A stretch of 64,000 nt of DNA from Psettodes erumei (GCA_016785225.1 JAFBJZ010000351.1:775501-839500), one strand, 5' to 3'. Positions 21,000 through 32,589 are shown, numbered from the stretch's first letter. Translations and numbers: made by a program. The notes: generated by a model from the letters alone, not told the origin.

Positions 21000-21645
21000 A
21001 AAAAAAGAAGACACCTTGCAGCCATCTGTCGTCACGGCGGCTGCTGATCTTTAGCACGGTCTAACCAGAGCAATCGTTTGAGATTTTAGAAATGTCAACA
21101 CTGAGCTCCCAGATGGTCGGGTAGAAAAGCCTTTTGAAAGGGTAAATAATTTATCACTGTGTATTTTTTTATCTGATTATGAAAACTACATCAAGTGGCT
21201 GTTTGCACAGAACGTGCTTGAAGGAAACATTACTCTCTGCTGGAAAACACCAGAGGACCTTTTTTGAAGAGCACCACAGACATGAAACACAAACGAGCCG
21301 TCTATTATGTTGCCACGTTCCCTCGTGGGATAATTTTTTGGAAGTTTTTTTCCCTCTGTTTAACTTTTCTCTCTCTCTCTCTCTTTTTTTTTTTTTTTGG
21401 ATCGCTCGTAGACAACACGGAGGAGAAAGGGAAGGGAAGATAAGATGCCACGAAGATGCTGCGGCGGCGCCATATGCCCGTTAGAAGACGAGGCCGCCCG
21501 GCGCGCCCTCCATTTATTAATTTAATAGAAGACAAACAACGGAAAATAATGAGGCCCGCGCACGTGTCCCGACGAGTTTGGATATTACGAACATACATAC
21601 AGCTCTGCAGCGTCCAGAGACTAATTTCTTACTGAAGATGTTTCC
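21000..21645. other. spacer with CT and T runs
   Basis: CT array and T run near 21370-21399, otherwise mixed sequence. No gene or clear block. Confidence 0.35.
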
Positions 21646-21649
21646 AGTA

Positions 21650-21765
21650 ATAGTTTGGGGTTTTTTTCCTCAAAATTGGGTCAATAAATTGCTGTCAGTC
21701 TAATTATTTTGGCGCTTTGTCATTAAAGCCAGAGCGAGGCTGCTGCATCCGCCATTCTTGGCACA
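21650..21765. promoter_or_regulatory. candidate CNE
   Basis: GGGTCAATAAATTGC, CAGTCTAATTATTTTGG and GTCATTAAAGCC occur before the CA array at 21769. Confidence 0.45.
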
Positions 21766-21768
21766 AAA

Positions 21769-21810
21769 CACACACACACACACACAGGGTGAGGCAGTGG
21801 GGGGGGGGGG
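21769..21810 (+). repeat. (CA)n followed by poly(G)
   Basis: CA array at 21769-21786 and a G run at 21799-21810. It separates two CNE-like segments. Confidence 0.9.
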
Positions 21811-21834
21811 TTGTGTGTTTATGTGTGAGGGGGG

Positions 21835-22000
21835 GGTTATTTGAAAATTATGGTACCAGCACAAGCAAATGATTGCCTTCACCTTCTCCTCCAGGAACTG
21901 TTTTCCCCATGAATAATAAGGGACCCTAAAGTTACGCGAACACACACCGAGCTTCATAAACCTGTATCACCTGCTGAATTTCATTAGTGCGACTCGTAAA
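21835..22000. promoter_or_regulatory. candidate CNE
   Basis: CpG-free for nearly 100 bp: GAAAATTATGG, GCAAATGATTGCC and CATGAATAATAAGGG. GAATTTCATTAGTGC lies farther right. Confidence 0.5.
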
Positions 22001-22204
22001 CACATCAGAGCGAGTGCAGCGAGTCCTTTCCCCCCTTCGCCTGCCGAAAAGCACCGGCCGGTTTTCGCTCTTTGGCACCGCCCCGCATCTCGTAACCGTA
22101 AAACCTTCGAACCTTCTTCTCCTTAAAAGAAGAAACACAAGCGTGACATCAGGCGCCGCTCTTTTTTGAACCGTATCCCTGTTTTGTTTTTGTTTTGTTT
22201 TTCT

Positions 22205-22475
22205 CGCTGGATGAGTTGTCCAATCCATGAGGAGTACATGGTTTTATCAGTGGTCAGCATGTGTGGTAAATTAAAATAAAGGGATATTCCGCCTTCACAT
22301 AACTTCCGTGGGGAAATCTGGAATTGGCGAGGGGGTGGGGGAGGGGATGTTGCTAAAAATGCCGCTCCATTTCTCTCTGTAATCTCCACCAGGGGCTACT
22401 GGGACGTTCTGTTGCCTCGGAGTGTGTAAGCTAATAGCAGAACATCATTCGATATGGCCGATGACTGTGGACATA
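22205..22475. promoter_or_regulatory. candidate CNE with partial CTCF-like core
   Basis: GGTAAATTAAAATAAAGG, GTAAGCTAATAGCAG and ACATAATTCACAG words. CCACCAGGGG at 22386-22395 matches the left part of a CTCF core but the right part diverges. Confidence 0.5.
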
Positions 22476-22895
22476 ATTCACAGTACTGTTCTTTTTTTTT
22501 TTTTTCAGGCCACCCGACACTTATTTGTGCGTCATAGCGGGAAGGGAACGAGCTGTGGCCGTTGAGCAGAATCAGGCAGCGTGTGATCTTCTTACACGCG
22601 AGGTTTTTTTTTTTTTTTTTTTTTTTTTTAATCTTTGCTGAAGGAAATCATGTTTTTTAAAAAATGTTCAGCATTTTATGTTTTTTGGTTTGCTCCTGCC
22701 TCGCTGCTCTGAGTGAATTGGAAGATTTTAATCTGCCCTTGTTAGACAAATCCAGACAGGAAAAGCCCCGCAACGTTTAAAGTGGACACAGTGAATATTC
22801 CCTGCTGGGTGGGGGGATTGTTAGGCGACATCCACCCGAGAGCGGACGTGAAGGAGTTATTGTCATTTTACAGTACTTCAACACCTTTTTTTTTT

Positions 22896-22915
22896 CTTCT
22901 TCTTCTTCTTCTTCT
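22896..22915 (+). repeat. (CTT)n trinucleotide repeat
   Basis: About seven CTT units after a T run. Confidence 0.85.
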
Positions 22916-23188
22916 CCACGACCCGCCATCAAAAGGTTCGGGTCGCTCGGCCGGGGGTCGGATCGTTATTGGACCTAGCTGGTGGCGGCGTCGAGCGCGG
23001 GGGTCATTATCAAACGGCCCCTTCCAAAAAGAGGCGGCGGAGATCATTGGTTTGGCAGCCGCGGGCCGCGAAGCTGCTCCACCCGACGCTCGCTAATTGC
23101 TCTCCGTCAGGAAGGCCAGAGTGTGTCAGTTAAACAGTGTTCAAGGCTCAGGGAGGAGCTCTGCTCATGAAACTGAGACAAATGAGTG

Positions 23189-23189
<1 letters not shown>

Positions 23190-23237
<48 letters not shown>
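23190..23237 (+). repeat. (TG)n microsatellite, about 48 bp
   Basis: A perfect GT/TG array, one of the two longest dinucleotide arrays in the window. Confidence 0.95.
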
Positions 23238-23239
<2 letters not shown>

Positions 23240-24394
23240 GGGGGGGTCATGAGCGATGATGTAATCCGGGTTGTTAACTCACTTTTGTATGTGGCAGCAA
23301 CAAAACGTTGCGCACGATTTCATTATCGTTTATTTGCTAAACGGGTAATCAAATAATCGTTTGCCCTTTAAAAGAAATTTATGCTAAATTATCCAATTGA
23401 TCATCGAAATATGTCAATAATATTTGGATTTCAGCCCGCCATTGTTTTATAGACTCATTTTTGGATAAAAACTTAAGCACTAAAGTAAGTTTCCTCAACT
23501 TAAAGAGATGAGCAGGAGTGTTGGGACAGCATTAGAAGCCAGGTGTGAAAACTGGTGCAGAGAGAGGACTGAAAAATTAGTTTTATTATTATTTCAGGAT
23601 CGTTTTATCTCATAAAGATAACACAAAAGTAGAAGTATACCCACCTTATTGCAGTGATTAACTGATTTCATACTGACAATATCCTAAAAAACACCTGGTT
23701 AATTTCTGCGGTGCCCTTAAGTGGACGCTGCACACCGGTCAATCAGCGCAGTCCTCAGGCAAGCAGGGCGAGCAAACGACCAGATAAACTCAAATCAATA
23801 ATACAAAACGTCCAGGGGAGAAAACAAAACAAAACAAAAAAGATCGTTCCCGCGCCACAACACAAAAACTTAATAAGAAACAGTTTGTTTGTGACGCATT
23901 AAAACGGAGCTGAAGGCAAAAAACACAGTGTAAACAGCTGCTTCACACCCGTTGTGTAATAGAAATTAAACCTGCTGACTCGTAGCGCGGAGTCTTTATG
24001 TAAATCTGTCTCCGCGTCCACCTCCACCGCGTTGGACCCGTTTGCACCTCGGGTGGTCCGGTTCTCCAACACGGTTCCGCTCACGGCCGCTCATCAGTTA
24101 AACCTCGGAGACGGACGCCGACACCTGGAATGACGATGATTTGTGCGCCGTTCGCTTACTGCACATACGTTCCAGATAAAGGCGGCGGATGAGTCGTTCA
24201 CGTGGGGAGCGAATACATTACTGCCCCCGTAGCGAAGCAGAACTGGGCCAGTTTGCGCCGTTTTGACAGTTTCCCCTTTATTACACCCCGTGTTGCCCCC
24301 CCCAACCCCCCTCGCCTGTTCCGCCTGCTCACGCATTAAGATGATGAAAAGGTAAAAAAAAAAAAAAGCAGTCCCGGCCAGGCGACGCATCCAT

Positions 24395-24545
24395 TCATCT
24401 TTAAATAATAAAAAAAATCACGCCATCTATTATTCATGCGCCAAATGTCCAGCTCGGGATATCGAGTGCACTTTTGAAGTGTGGAAGGGTATATCCCTTC
24501 ACCTTGTTTGAAGCCGGTCCCGACAATATAAAAGGAGGCGGGCGC
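24395..24545. promoter_or_regulatory. candidate CNE with TATA-like box
   Basis: CATCTATTATTCATGCGCC and GGGTATATCCCTTC words. TATAAAAGG at 24527-24535 is a full match to the TATA consensus on the plus strand, but no exon is supported downstream. Confidence 0.35.
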
Positions 24546-24549
24546 GCAC

Positions 24550-25380
24550 ATACGGTGAGTATAAAGCCGAGCGGCGTGTTTACTTATTTATCCGTTTCGT
24601 GCGCTCGCTCTTTCAGGGCTCAGTTCACAGGAAGTGCACGATTGGACATCTGAGCCTCTCGGGTGAAGCTGTTTCATAAACTGCAGTAAGCGTTGTGCGC
24701 CAGCGGTAACTTCTTCCCCTTTGAAGACAATTCAGATCTCCTGTGGGAGGTGCACGTACCCCGTCTTATTGAAATTGGATTGGCAGCCGGGTTTCAAGTT
24801 CGAGTTACTTTAGGGGAGCTACGGCTAACGCGTCAAACTTTCTGCGAGGAAAATCTGATTGCGCCTTTTCGATTTTTTTGTGTGTTTATGGATTGAGCGT
24901 TCGTCCGAAGTTTCTCTTCGCCGAGACAACTTTATCATTGTGTTATTGGCTTCCTCCTGACCTTTGGTTTGACTCTGAAGGTGACCACAGAGGAAGAGGG
25001 AAATAAAGCGCGAGCTGACCTTTTCCTGCCGAGGCTGTTGGTCACCGAGCGTCTTCATGCGACGACGGCGGGTTTCGTATTAATCTCGGGCGTCGTTTGT
25101 GACGGCGTTTTGTTTATATAATACCAACCGCAGGAGCTTCAGGATTACGTAACAGTAATCATGGAGATTTCACTTATTCAAATCTGATTTGAATCTGACG
25201 TGACCTGGGTGAAACGTTACGATGTCACGGGACAATTAATGATGAAGGTTTTATTCCGTATTTGCAGGATGAATATGACATTTTGTCACGCTAAATCACA
25301 AAGAGACAGTCGGCGAGTTGCAGAGTTGGTTTTCGGGAGTTTTTATTACGTGACGTTGTGACTCAGAACCAACACAAGGT
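24550..25380. other. spacer
   Basis: Mixed sequence with a short perfect inverted repeat at 25176-25194. No gene seen. Confidence 0.35.
25176..25194. repeat. short perfect inverted repeat
   Basis: Arms ATTCAAATC and GATTTGAAT flank a single T. Confidence 0.8.
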
Positions 25381-25384
25381 TGTT

Positions 25385-25475
25385 GGTAGTTCATTAATTA
25401 CCCGAGGACTCCACATAATGAAGGTCTCATGAGAGCAGGGCTTAATGCTTATATTCTGTCGATGGGATCCTCTGG
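25385..25475. promoter_or_regulatory. candidate CNE, short
   Basis: TTCATTAATTACCCG, CACATAATGAAGG and GGGCTTAATGC words in CpG-poor sequence. Confidence 0.35.
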
Positions 25476-25639
25476 CACGCTTGTGCACATACGTGTGCGG
25501 GGAATACAAAAACACGTTAACGGCCGCCATCGCTCCAGTCTGGGCGCGAGCCGCCCGTCCGCCTCGCGTAAAGCCTCGTTAGCCAGAGCTCAGTTGGGTT
25601 TTCGCTTCCACATATTTTTTTTTCCCTGATCTGATGAGC

Positions 25640-25720
25640 GGGGACATAAATCCTGTTTGGCCCGAGTGTCATCAAAGGGAAAACAGACCCATTTGCTGTC
25701 CATCTGTTGTGGGGCGAACA
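25640..25720. promoter_or_regulatory. candidate CNE, short
   Basis: GGGACATAAATCC, GTCATCAAAGGGAAAACAG (TCF-like) and CCATTTGCTGTCC words. Extent is uncertain. Confidence 0.3.
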
Positions 25721-26184
25721 ACATGCAGGCAGCGTAATCGCCGGTTTACCCTAAATAAGTCTCTGAGTTTGCAGGCGTGGCCGGGCAAGTTAAAGCCGCC
25801 GCAGGAACGTTGCGTAACATTCGGCCGAGCTCGGCCACGGTTTTGTAGACATTTTGTCTCATGGCTGCAGAACGTCAGCCTTCAGGAAGGTTTGCGCTGA
25901 ACCCTGGACATGATGACGATGACGAAGCGTTAACGACCCTCCCTGATGACGCCGTCCTCTGGTTTGACTCCCCCTGAACGGCCGCCGCCGCCTGTTTGAA
26001 ATGCCGGAACAGGTCGGCGTTCTCCTTCGCCGTACAAGGGATTGAATCGACTCGGGCTGAATCAGTAATGCGAAAATGAAAGGAAGAGGGAAGAGTTGCA
26101 AATTGAAACCCTCGCTTCCTCTGGCAGGTTGTCTTCAAGGGAAGCTGTCGGGGCTTGACCGGGAAAAAAGGTGGGGGGGTTGAT

Positions 26185-26515
26185 TTCACTCGAGGAAATG
26201 ATAATTAAATAATGGAGGCCCACGTCTCGCAAATTCCACCGTATGGATTTGGGATTTCTCAGCAGTTTCACCTTCCCTACTGTGCCACACAATCAATATT
26301 TGATCAAGGTCCCAGTCATCGCGGCGCATGCACCACCCCCACCCCCCAGCTTCAGCGTTAAATTCCCACCCCGGATGCGTAATTCCCTTAAACTGGGATG
26401 GCAGCATTTGCCAATATTTGACTTTCTCAGTGTGCAGGCACAATCAGCGCCCCTTGAACTGTATAATTTCAGGCATGAGTAGCTTCCATGTACCTTGAAT
26501 TGACCGGAGATCTGC
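26185..26515. promoter_or_regulatory. candidate CNE, strong
   Basis: About 330 bp, nearly CpG-free apart from the centre. AATGATAATTAAATAATGG, CAATCAATATTTGATC, GGATGCGTAATTCCC and GCCAATATTTGAC words. A short C-rich insert at 26330-26348 splits it. Confidence 0.55.
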
Positions 26516-26864
26516 CCGGCGCGTCTTCACATGTCAAAACACGTCGGATCGATAAATGCAAAACTGCAGCGGGGAACGCGCAGTGTCCGCGTAAAGGCGG
26601 CCGCGCGCTTTCGTCGCGTTACATCCAGCTACATAAAAAAATAGTGAGTGTAAAAAAACAAAAAATGAAGTTGTATGCTTTGTGACTTACGGTTGTTTTC
26701 TGCAGGCGCATTTGGTAAATGTACGGGGACGAAAAAAGTTTCTGCAGTAGAGATGAAGTGAATTCAATTCATATATATATTTAAAGTTTGCCTGTGTTAT
26801 GGGAGGAAATGCAGCTCGGCGAAATCCGAGGATTGGCGAAGGCGCTCTGTTCTCTTTCAGACAA

Positions 26865-26990
26865 CAAGCCACTCGGAATGGGCGATAATTAAAATCCTAT
26901 TTGCATAATGTTCCTCAAAAAAGTTTATGGACAGCAAATTTAATTAAACTTACCGCACTTTACACACCATAACCTTGGCGGTGACTAAAA
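26865..26990. promoter_or_regulatory. candidate CNE with octamer
   Basis: GCGATAATTAAAATCC is followed by the POU octamer ATTTGCAT at 26899-26906, then AAATTTAATTAAAC. The close POU and homeodomain cores suit a neural-type enhancer. Confidence 0.5.
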
Positions 26991-26994
26991 GTAA

Positions 26995-29220
26995 GAAAAA
27001 AAAACTTTCAGACATACAGTACGTATGCTAATTATATCATTTGAAAGCTTTCTCTCTGGCGGTGACGTAAAAAAAAAGAAAATCGGCGCGGTGGTTTGAG
27101 TTTGAACCAGTAAGCAGGACAATTAGAAACCTCTCAGCGGTAAATATCAAGTGGATACTGTGCATTTGAGTAAAAACGAGGGATTAACTGCTTAAAAATG
27201 TTCAGCTCGATCCCTCGACCGGACTTCAAAGTGAAGATATATTAAAGGGTGGGGGGGCCATTATCTGCGGCCCTGTCGTGTTACCGACACTGAGAAGTCA
27301 CGGAGCGCTTCCAAGAAAGTCTGAACCCCATTAAATCGCACAGCGGACAAATGACCGGGCGAGCTGCTCGGCGACGCCTGCTGTGACTGTAATGCGTTCC
27401 CAGCGCAACGGTTGTGTGTTCGCTGTGGTAAATATTCAGAGTTTTGTTGCCAAGCAGGAAAGAAAAAAAAAAAATTGTTTTCATCTAAATCTTGAATCTG
27501 TTAAAACTCTAATGAACCTGCCGTCTAATTGGGTCTGGACTCCATTTCATTCCAGTTTGAGATATTGCGAGGTGGCGTCCACCATTTTTTTTTTTTCCCA
27601 ATCCTCACATCTTTATGCATGTGCCGAGGTACGACTGCGAAACGTTGTCAAATCTCACAGCGGTGAAGAATTCCTGGATCTGGATCCAAATCCCGGATTG
27701 CTCCCGAAATATAATGGTTTCTTAGCGACAAAGTTTCTTAGATAAAGTTTCTCAGCGCTAACAAACAAACAAACAGAAACAACTATATATAATGATAGGA
27801 AAAGGAAGTAAACACTGTCATGACAGTTCTGTAATGGTGAGTCCTTTTTATTTATTTATTTTTATTAATTCAATTAATGGCCGTCCGCAAACTGGATTTT
27901 TCCTCCTGCGCCTCGCCGGACGCTCCGTGTATGGACGGCGTCTGCTGTTTGTTTTGAGTGGAGACACAAAGTAATGAGTCCATGTCACTCCGTTTTAATC
28001 ATGCAGTCGTTTGAGGCAATAAATAGAAAGGCTCGTTTTCTTTCTTTCTTTCTTTCTCTTGGTCGTCGACTGTCACTTTGCCTGCTGTTTTTCCTCTTCA
28101 TGACTTATTTGCAGTATGAGACAATTACCGGCGCTTATCTTCTCTTTTCGCCGAACACGAATCAAAACATGACGACGCGTTGCTTCTTTTTTTTTTTTTT
28201 TTTTCCTCTCGTTGCTTATTGCTTCATTTCGTCCGTGGCCCTCTCCAGCGCACGCGTTGTTGAGCCTGGTAGTTGTTAACGACAGATTGCTGGTAAAAAT
28301 CAAACGTTCTTCGCCGGTCTGTTGGATTTCTAATAAAACTGAAGACAAAAATCAACTTGTGCCAGACGCTGTGGAAGCCGCGGGCAAAACACCTGACTAA
28401 CCAAGAGAGCGACGTGGCGGCTTTTCTCCCCGTCAATTAATTCTGAGAGCACGAAACTTATAATTGCTAGTTAGAAGCCTGAACAGCAACCTTTGCCAAA
28501 TGTGGTTCCATTATTCGAACTTAATTATTCTGTTTTTTTTTTTTCTGCGTGTGCGACAGTATTATTTCAAAAGAGAATACTTGAATTCATACAGCTCCTT
28601 CGTTCGGCGGCTTCTGTTTGTATGACGACGGCACAGAGAGTAAAGCAAAGGCGAAGTGCGTTTGGTTTAGTGAGTGTTTACATTTGTTCACTCTTGACCA
28701 GCATGACTCTTCGAGAAATGAAATTTGTCGGTTCTTCTTTCGCTCCTTTGTGCCACTGAACAGCAACGCTGTTGAATCTCTGCCCCTGGCGTCGAACGGC
28801 AGACGTCCAGGCGTCACGGCGGTCACGGGTGCGGCGGGCGAACGGAGCCGAACGGGACGCGACCCGGCGCCGTTCCCTCCGCTGCCCCTGTCAGCAGGGA
28901 CACTTTCATTTCACAGCCCCCCTGTGTTTGCTCGGGAGAGAAGAGTATTGACTCAGTCCCAGAGGAAAGAGAGGAAAAAAAAAATATTGATACCATCAAT
29001 TCTCAGAATTGTTCCACTGTGGAAGACATTATTGGTTTTCAGGATTGTAAGTCAGCTGTAGTAAACATACATCAATGACACGTTTTTATTGCAAATATGC
29101 TTTAGCATTGCAGTAAATGATAAAATGAAGGGGAAAAAAAAACCAACTAATAAATTCTCCCCAGGAGGCCGGCGTCGAAAATCCACATAACTGATTTAGA
29201 TAATCTCAGGGAACAAGTGT
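26995..29220. other. spacer with simple repeats
   Basis: Several A and T runs, a TTTC array at 28036-28057 and CpG-rich patches near 28790-28900. Open frames up to 147 codons (28618-29061) lack domains. Weak AT-core words near 27330 and 27520 are not enough for a call. Confidence 0.35.
28036..28057 (+). repeat. (TTTC)n repeat
   Basis: Five or more TTTC units. Confidence 0.85.
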
Positions 29221-29734
29221 ATGTTTGTCCGGGCCTCACCGGGCTCCCCGGCTCCGATTCTGTGATAATATTTTAATTTCACTGTGCATACAACTCTAAA
29301 TGTTACTGCCTGTCATCGTATCTCGGGGTCATTTACACCACCTGCCGTCTTGGCCCACGTAAACTGCATAATCCAGATCCGCTGGAACAGGACCAAGACT
29401 CGCGGTTTCATGGGGTCCCGGTGGACTCGCCTGCTGCCACCCGTGCTTCACCTCCACCTGCCAGAAGTAACCAAAGTGAAGTAAGGTCTCGGAGTAAACT
29501 TCTCAAACGAATCGCGGGATTAAATGTGCGTCGGGTGCACTTCACCGACTCCCATCCGAGCTTCGCTGCAGCTGAATCAAGTGTGTCTGTGAATAATGAC
29601 TCTGTATCGCAGCTTGGAGAAAACCGCAGACTGCTGAAAGCAGCTTTTTAATCAATTATCAAATAACGAAATAGTTTTTTTTTCTCCAGCCCGATTTAAA
29701 AACAACGCGTCTTTTTTTTTTTTGAAGATGGATG

Positions 29735-30005
29735 ACCATTTAGGATGAAGACCTCCGAAATGCATCTGGATGTGCTGCGCTGGCAGCCGCCGTTTGGCAT
29801 CGCTCTCATTGTGCCGCCTTTCTTACAGTTTTGCAGTGAGGAGTCGTCGTCGTAATTAAGGGGCCCGTCCTCAAGGCAAACAGAAATCTCTCCGCCAGCT
29901 TTGCCAAACGTGTTTGATAAATTATAGCGTTGGCCGACGGCGAGGCTGGTAGCTGTTTTCTCAGACGCCCGTGGCAAATTTCATTTGAAATTCCAGTAAA
30001 CGAAA
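29735..30005. promoter_or_regulatory. candidate CNE
   Basis: GGATGACCATTTAGG, GTCGTAATTAAGGGG, GTTTGATAAATTATAGCG and TTTCATTTGAAATTCC words over about 270 bp without simple repeats. Confidence 0.45.
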
Positions 30006-30204
30006 CGTACCTCTTGATTTAACTCGGAGCGAAACGAGCTGGATGAAGAGCGTCTTCACGCGGCTGACGGTTGCTGGAGGTTCGTCCTCCCCGCAGCATT
30101 TTCACTGCGACCACAAACTGAAACTGGAGACTGATAAACAACTGAAATGTTAAAAAATAAATACCTTTTTTAAGGATTAAATATCGGAGAGAAAAATTGC
30201 TGTC

Positions 30205-30440
30205 ACTCCGAGTCAGCGGGGAGCGGGTCCCCCCGATTGGCCCTCTGAGTATCCCATTAAACCTCCAAGGACAAACCTATTCTGAAGCGGGAGTTTTTCG
30301 GCTTTTAATTATGCATGTACCAGATAACGAGACCCTACGATTGAGCTCGTGGCAAGGTTTCGCCACCTCGGGTCAAGGACTGCTGCAGCCATTCACATCC
30401 GAGTACCAGGTTCTCCTTATTATTCACACTGGAAAGTAGG
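30205..30440. promoter_or_regulatory. candidate CNE
   Basis: CCCATTAAACCTCC, GGCTTTTAATTATGCATG and GGTTCTCCTTATTATTCAC words, CpG low in the core. An 80-codon frame covers it without protein features. Confidence 0.45.
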
Positions 30441-30589
30441 GCAGGAGCGAGGAGCGAGAAGGACACCGAGGAAGAATGGCAATAATAGAATTTAAAAAAA
30501 ACATCTCTCAGCTGCGGCTCCTCGTCCGAAATATTGCGTTACGACCGCGGATCGGCCTGAGAAGAAGACGGGCGTGTGCCAATGAAATT

Positions 30590-30715
30590 AAAGAATAAAA
30601 AGCCTCAGGCCACAGAGGCAAAGTGTCTGCCTACTGCACTTCCATACAGTCGGCCTTCTCTACTGGAGATCTAATTTCAGTAATTAGAACCGTAAAGGAA
30701 GTGAAACCTCATCAC
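30590..30715. promoter_or_regulatory. candidate CNE
   Basis: CpG-free core. GCCTCAGGCCACAGAGGC contains facing GCCTC/GAGGC arms near 30602-30619 (AP-2-like GCCTCAGGC). TTTCAGTAATTAG follows. Confidence 0.5.
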
Positions 30716-30779
30716 GGGGGAGATGAGATCGGATCGGACACATCGAAGGCCGCTCTAGATCTTCCGTCGAGCCTCCTCG

Positions 30780-31035
30780 TACGGAGGGAGTCTGGGTAAT
30801 TAAGTCCTGGAAGCCCCATTGGCTTTGCTGATTCACTGTTATTAGTTAGGCCTGCGAGCGGACGGCGAGCGGAATGATAAGTCCGCCCTGATTGTTTGGC
30901 GGTACGTGAAGGCACCAGAAGGAAAATGAACCAGAGGGCAGCGCGCACCATAATGCATCAGCTTCTAAATGCATTATTAGTCACACCCTCTGGCTGAGGG
31001 CTATTTCATGCCATGCGTCTTGAAGACTATTAAAT
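30780..31035. promoter_or_regulatory. candidate CNE, strong
   Basis: GGTAATTAAGTCC, GCCCCATTGGCTTTGC, CATAATGCATCAGC and AATGCATTATTAGTCAC words. The right 90 bp are CpG-poor and contain two facing TGCATTA/TAATGCAT words. Confidence 0.55.
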
Positions 31036-31054
31036 CAATAAATAAAATACTGCG

Positions 31055-31160
31055 GATGAGTGTGTTATTTATCGCGAGCACGACCGTATTTTGGGGATGA
31101 GAAAGGGGTTTTTATTCAAGTCTACTTCCCAGACAATCCATTCTGCATCCCGATAGCGGC
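31055..31160. promoter_or_regulatory. candidate CNE, short
   Basis: GTTATTTATCGCGAG, GGGTTTTTATTCAAG and GACAATCCATTC words before a CCCG array. Confidence 0.35.
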
Positions 31161-31193
31161 TTTCCGAGCACAGCTCTTTCTCCGCTTACCCCC

Positions 31194-31214
31194 CCGCCCG
31201 CCCGCCCGCCCGCC
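31194..31214 (+). repeat. (CCCG)n repeat
   Basis: Five CCCG-type units, the same motif as at 16860. Confidence 0.85.
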
Positions 31215-31239
31215 ACCTTGCAAATATATTACCGCAGCA

Positions 31240-31425
31240 CGTTCACGTTTTCAGACATCCATAATTGAGTAGCGTATGATGAATAGCACGAGGGTGTTCC
31301 ATTTTAGGCCCGACTGGAAAACAGTGGCAGGATCTGCGGTGACCCGGCGCTTTCTTCCAGCTATCGGACTCCATGTATCTCAATACAGGAGACAATTTGC
31401 AGCAGTCGGTGCGTGAGGGGGGAAT
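31240..31425. promoter_or_regulatory. candidate CNE
   Basis: CATCCATAATTGAG, TGATGAATAGCACG and GAGACAATTTGC words with few CpGs. Confidence 0.4.
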
Positions 31426-31639
31426 ACAAATTTATAGCACCGTGACACTTCTTGCTCTTCGGTGTCACGGAGATGCCGAGTCATTTCTGATGCCTCCCGT
31501 CCAGTTATTTTGTACGTGTGAGTGAGTCCGACAGTTTAAACGCCACTCTTTGACGATTTGCTCCCCAAAAGAAACCTCATGCTTAGCTTCATTACTGTGC
31601 AATCACCCGGGCGGGTGGTAAGGCACAAAAACAAACACA

Positions 31640-31770
31640 CCTGAGCCTGACCGTCATTTCACAGAGCGGGACCTTTCACACCTTTTTGAGTGTGACCTTT
31701 TAAGAGGAGGGCATGCCAAAACACTCAAGCAGCATGGAGATGGATTATCACCAAAGTTTTTTATTTTTTG
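31640..31770. promoter_or_regulatory. candidate CNE with T-box-like inverted repeat
   Basis: TCACACC (31676-31682) faces GTGTGA (31690-31695), the two halves of a T-box-type palindrome with a longer spacer. GATTATCACC follows. CpG-poor. Confidence 0.45.
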
Positions 31771-32124
31771 TGATTTACCCCAGGGGCGCCTGCAGTTAAC
31801 TGCACGCACGGTGCTTAAATATCAACACCCAACCGTAATATTTACTCCCACAGGGGCAAAATAGTTTGTTGCTTCGTGACCTCCTCATCTCTGCTAAGGT
31901 TTAACGAAGACACTTTGCACCGTGAATGTTTGAGCTTCGTGTTTTCGCCGCCTCAGTATGTGAGAGAATACTAAAGTATGCAAATCTGTCCCGGCGAGTT
32001 GTCCGTACTCGTGACAAATGCCAGCATATCTTATTATTTTTTTTCCCAATTTTTAAGTGCTCAAGGCCAAACATTCAAAGCGTTGTGTGCTCAGTTCTGA
32101 CACCCAAGTATTTAGTATAGCCAA

Positions 32125-32330
32125 TTTATGGCAAACTATTGATTTATTATCAGTCCCGCAGTTCCTGCCTTGGGGGAGCCTTAATAGCCCTATTGATGCA
32201 TCCCTCCCGATCCAGCGGTGATTAAACGAGGGGGCTATTTTATATGGTTTTGTTCCTCATGGTCATAAAGTCCTTCTATCCCCTGTCAGGTGACGGTTTG
32301 GTCTTTTGAGCACGAGTGCCTTTAAAGTTT
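32125..32330. promoter_or_regulatory. candidate CNE, strong
   Basis: TTGATTTATTATCAGTCC, GGAGCCTTAATAGCCC, GGTGATTAAACGAG and GGCTATTTTATATGG words over 200 bp with very few CpGs and no repeats. Confidence 0.55.
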
Positions 32331-32429
32331 AACCCGGGATTTATCGGCGCGCGATCGCAAGACCGGCCGCATAAATAAGGGCATTGACGGATACAACGTC
32401 ACGCAGGGGTCACGCACCCAAACCCCCGC

Positions 32430-32580
32430 ACCCGGTCGTTTATTAGAGAGGCCACTCACTTGATTAAAAAATGATTTAGATCGGGATCCGGGACGAGGGG
32501 CATTTAGCTTGGTTCATTATTCCAATACAACATAATGGGAGGTATTAAAACATTAAGTTCCTATAGGAGGTGAACGCGTT
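32430..32580. promoter_or_regulatory. candidate CNE
   Basis: CTTGATTAAAAAATGATTTAG, GGTTCATTATTCC and GGTATTAAAACATTAAG in CpG-poor sequence. Confidence 0.45.
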
Positions 32581-32589
32581 TGTCGTGAC

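Larger units (their letters stand above)
22480..24390. other. spacer with microsatellites
   Basis: T run at 22604-22629, CTT array at 22896-22915, long TG array at 23190-23237 and CpG-rich patches at 22920-23100 and 23980-24260. No gene or clear regulatory block. Confidence 0.4.

Noticed and set aside
22486..22560. Poly(T) tract ending in CAG as a splice acceptor
   Set aside because: The open frame ends within 20 codons and no donor is evident; T runs are common here.
28618..29061. 147-codon plus-strand open frame
   Set aside because: No domain, no splice context, composition follows local GC content.
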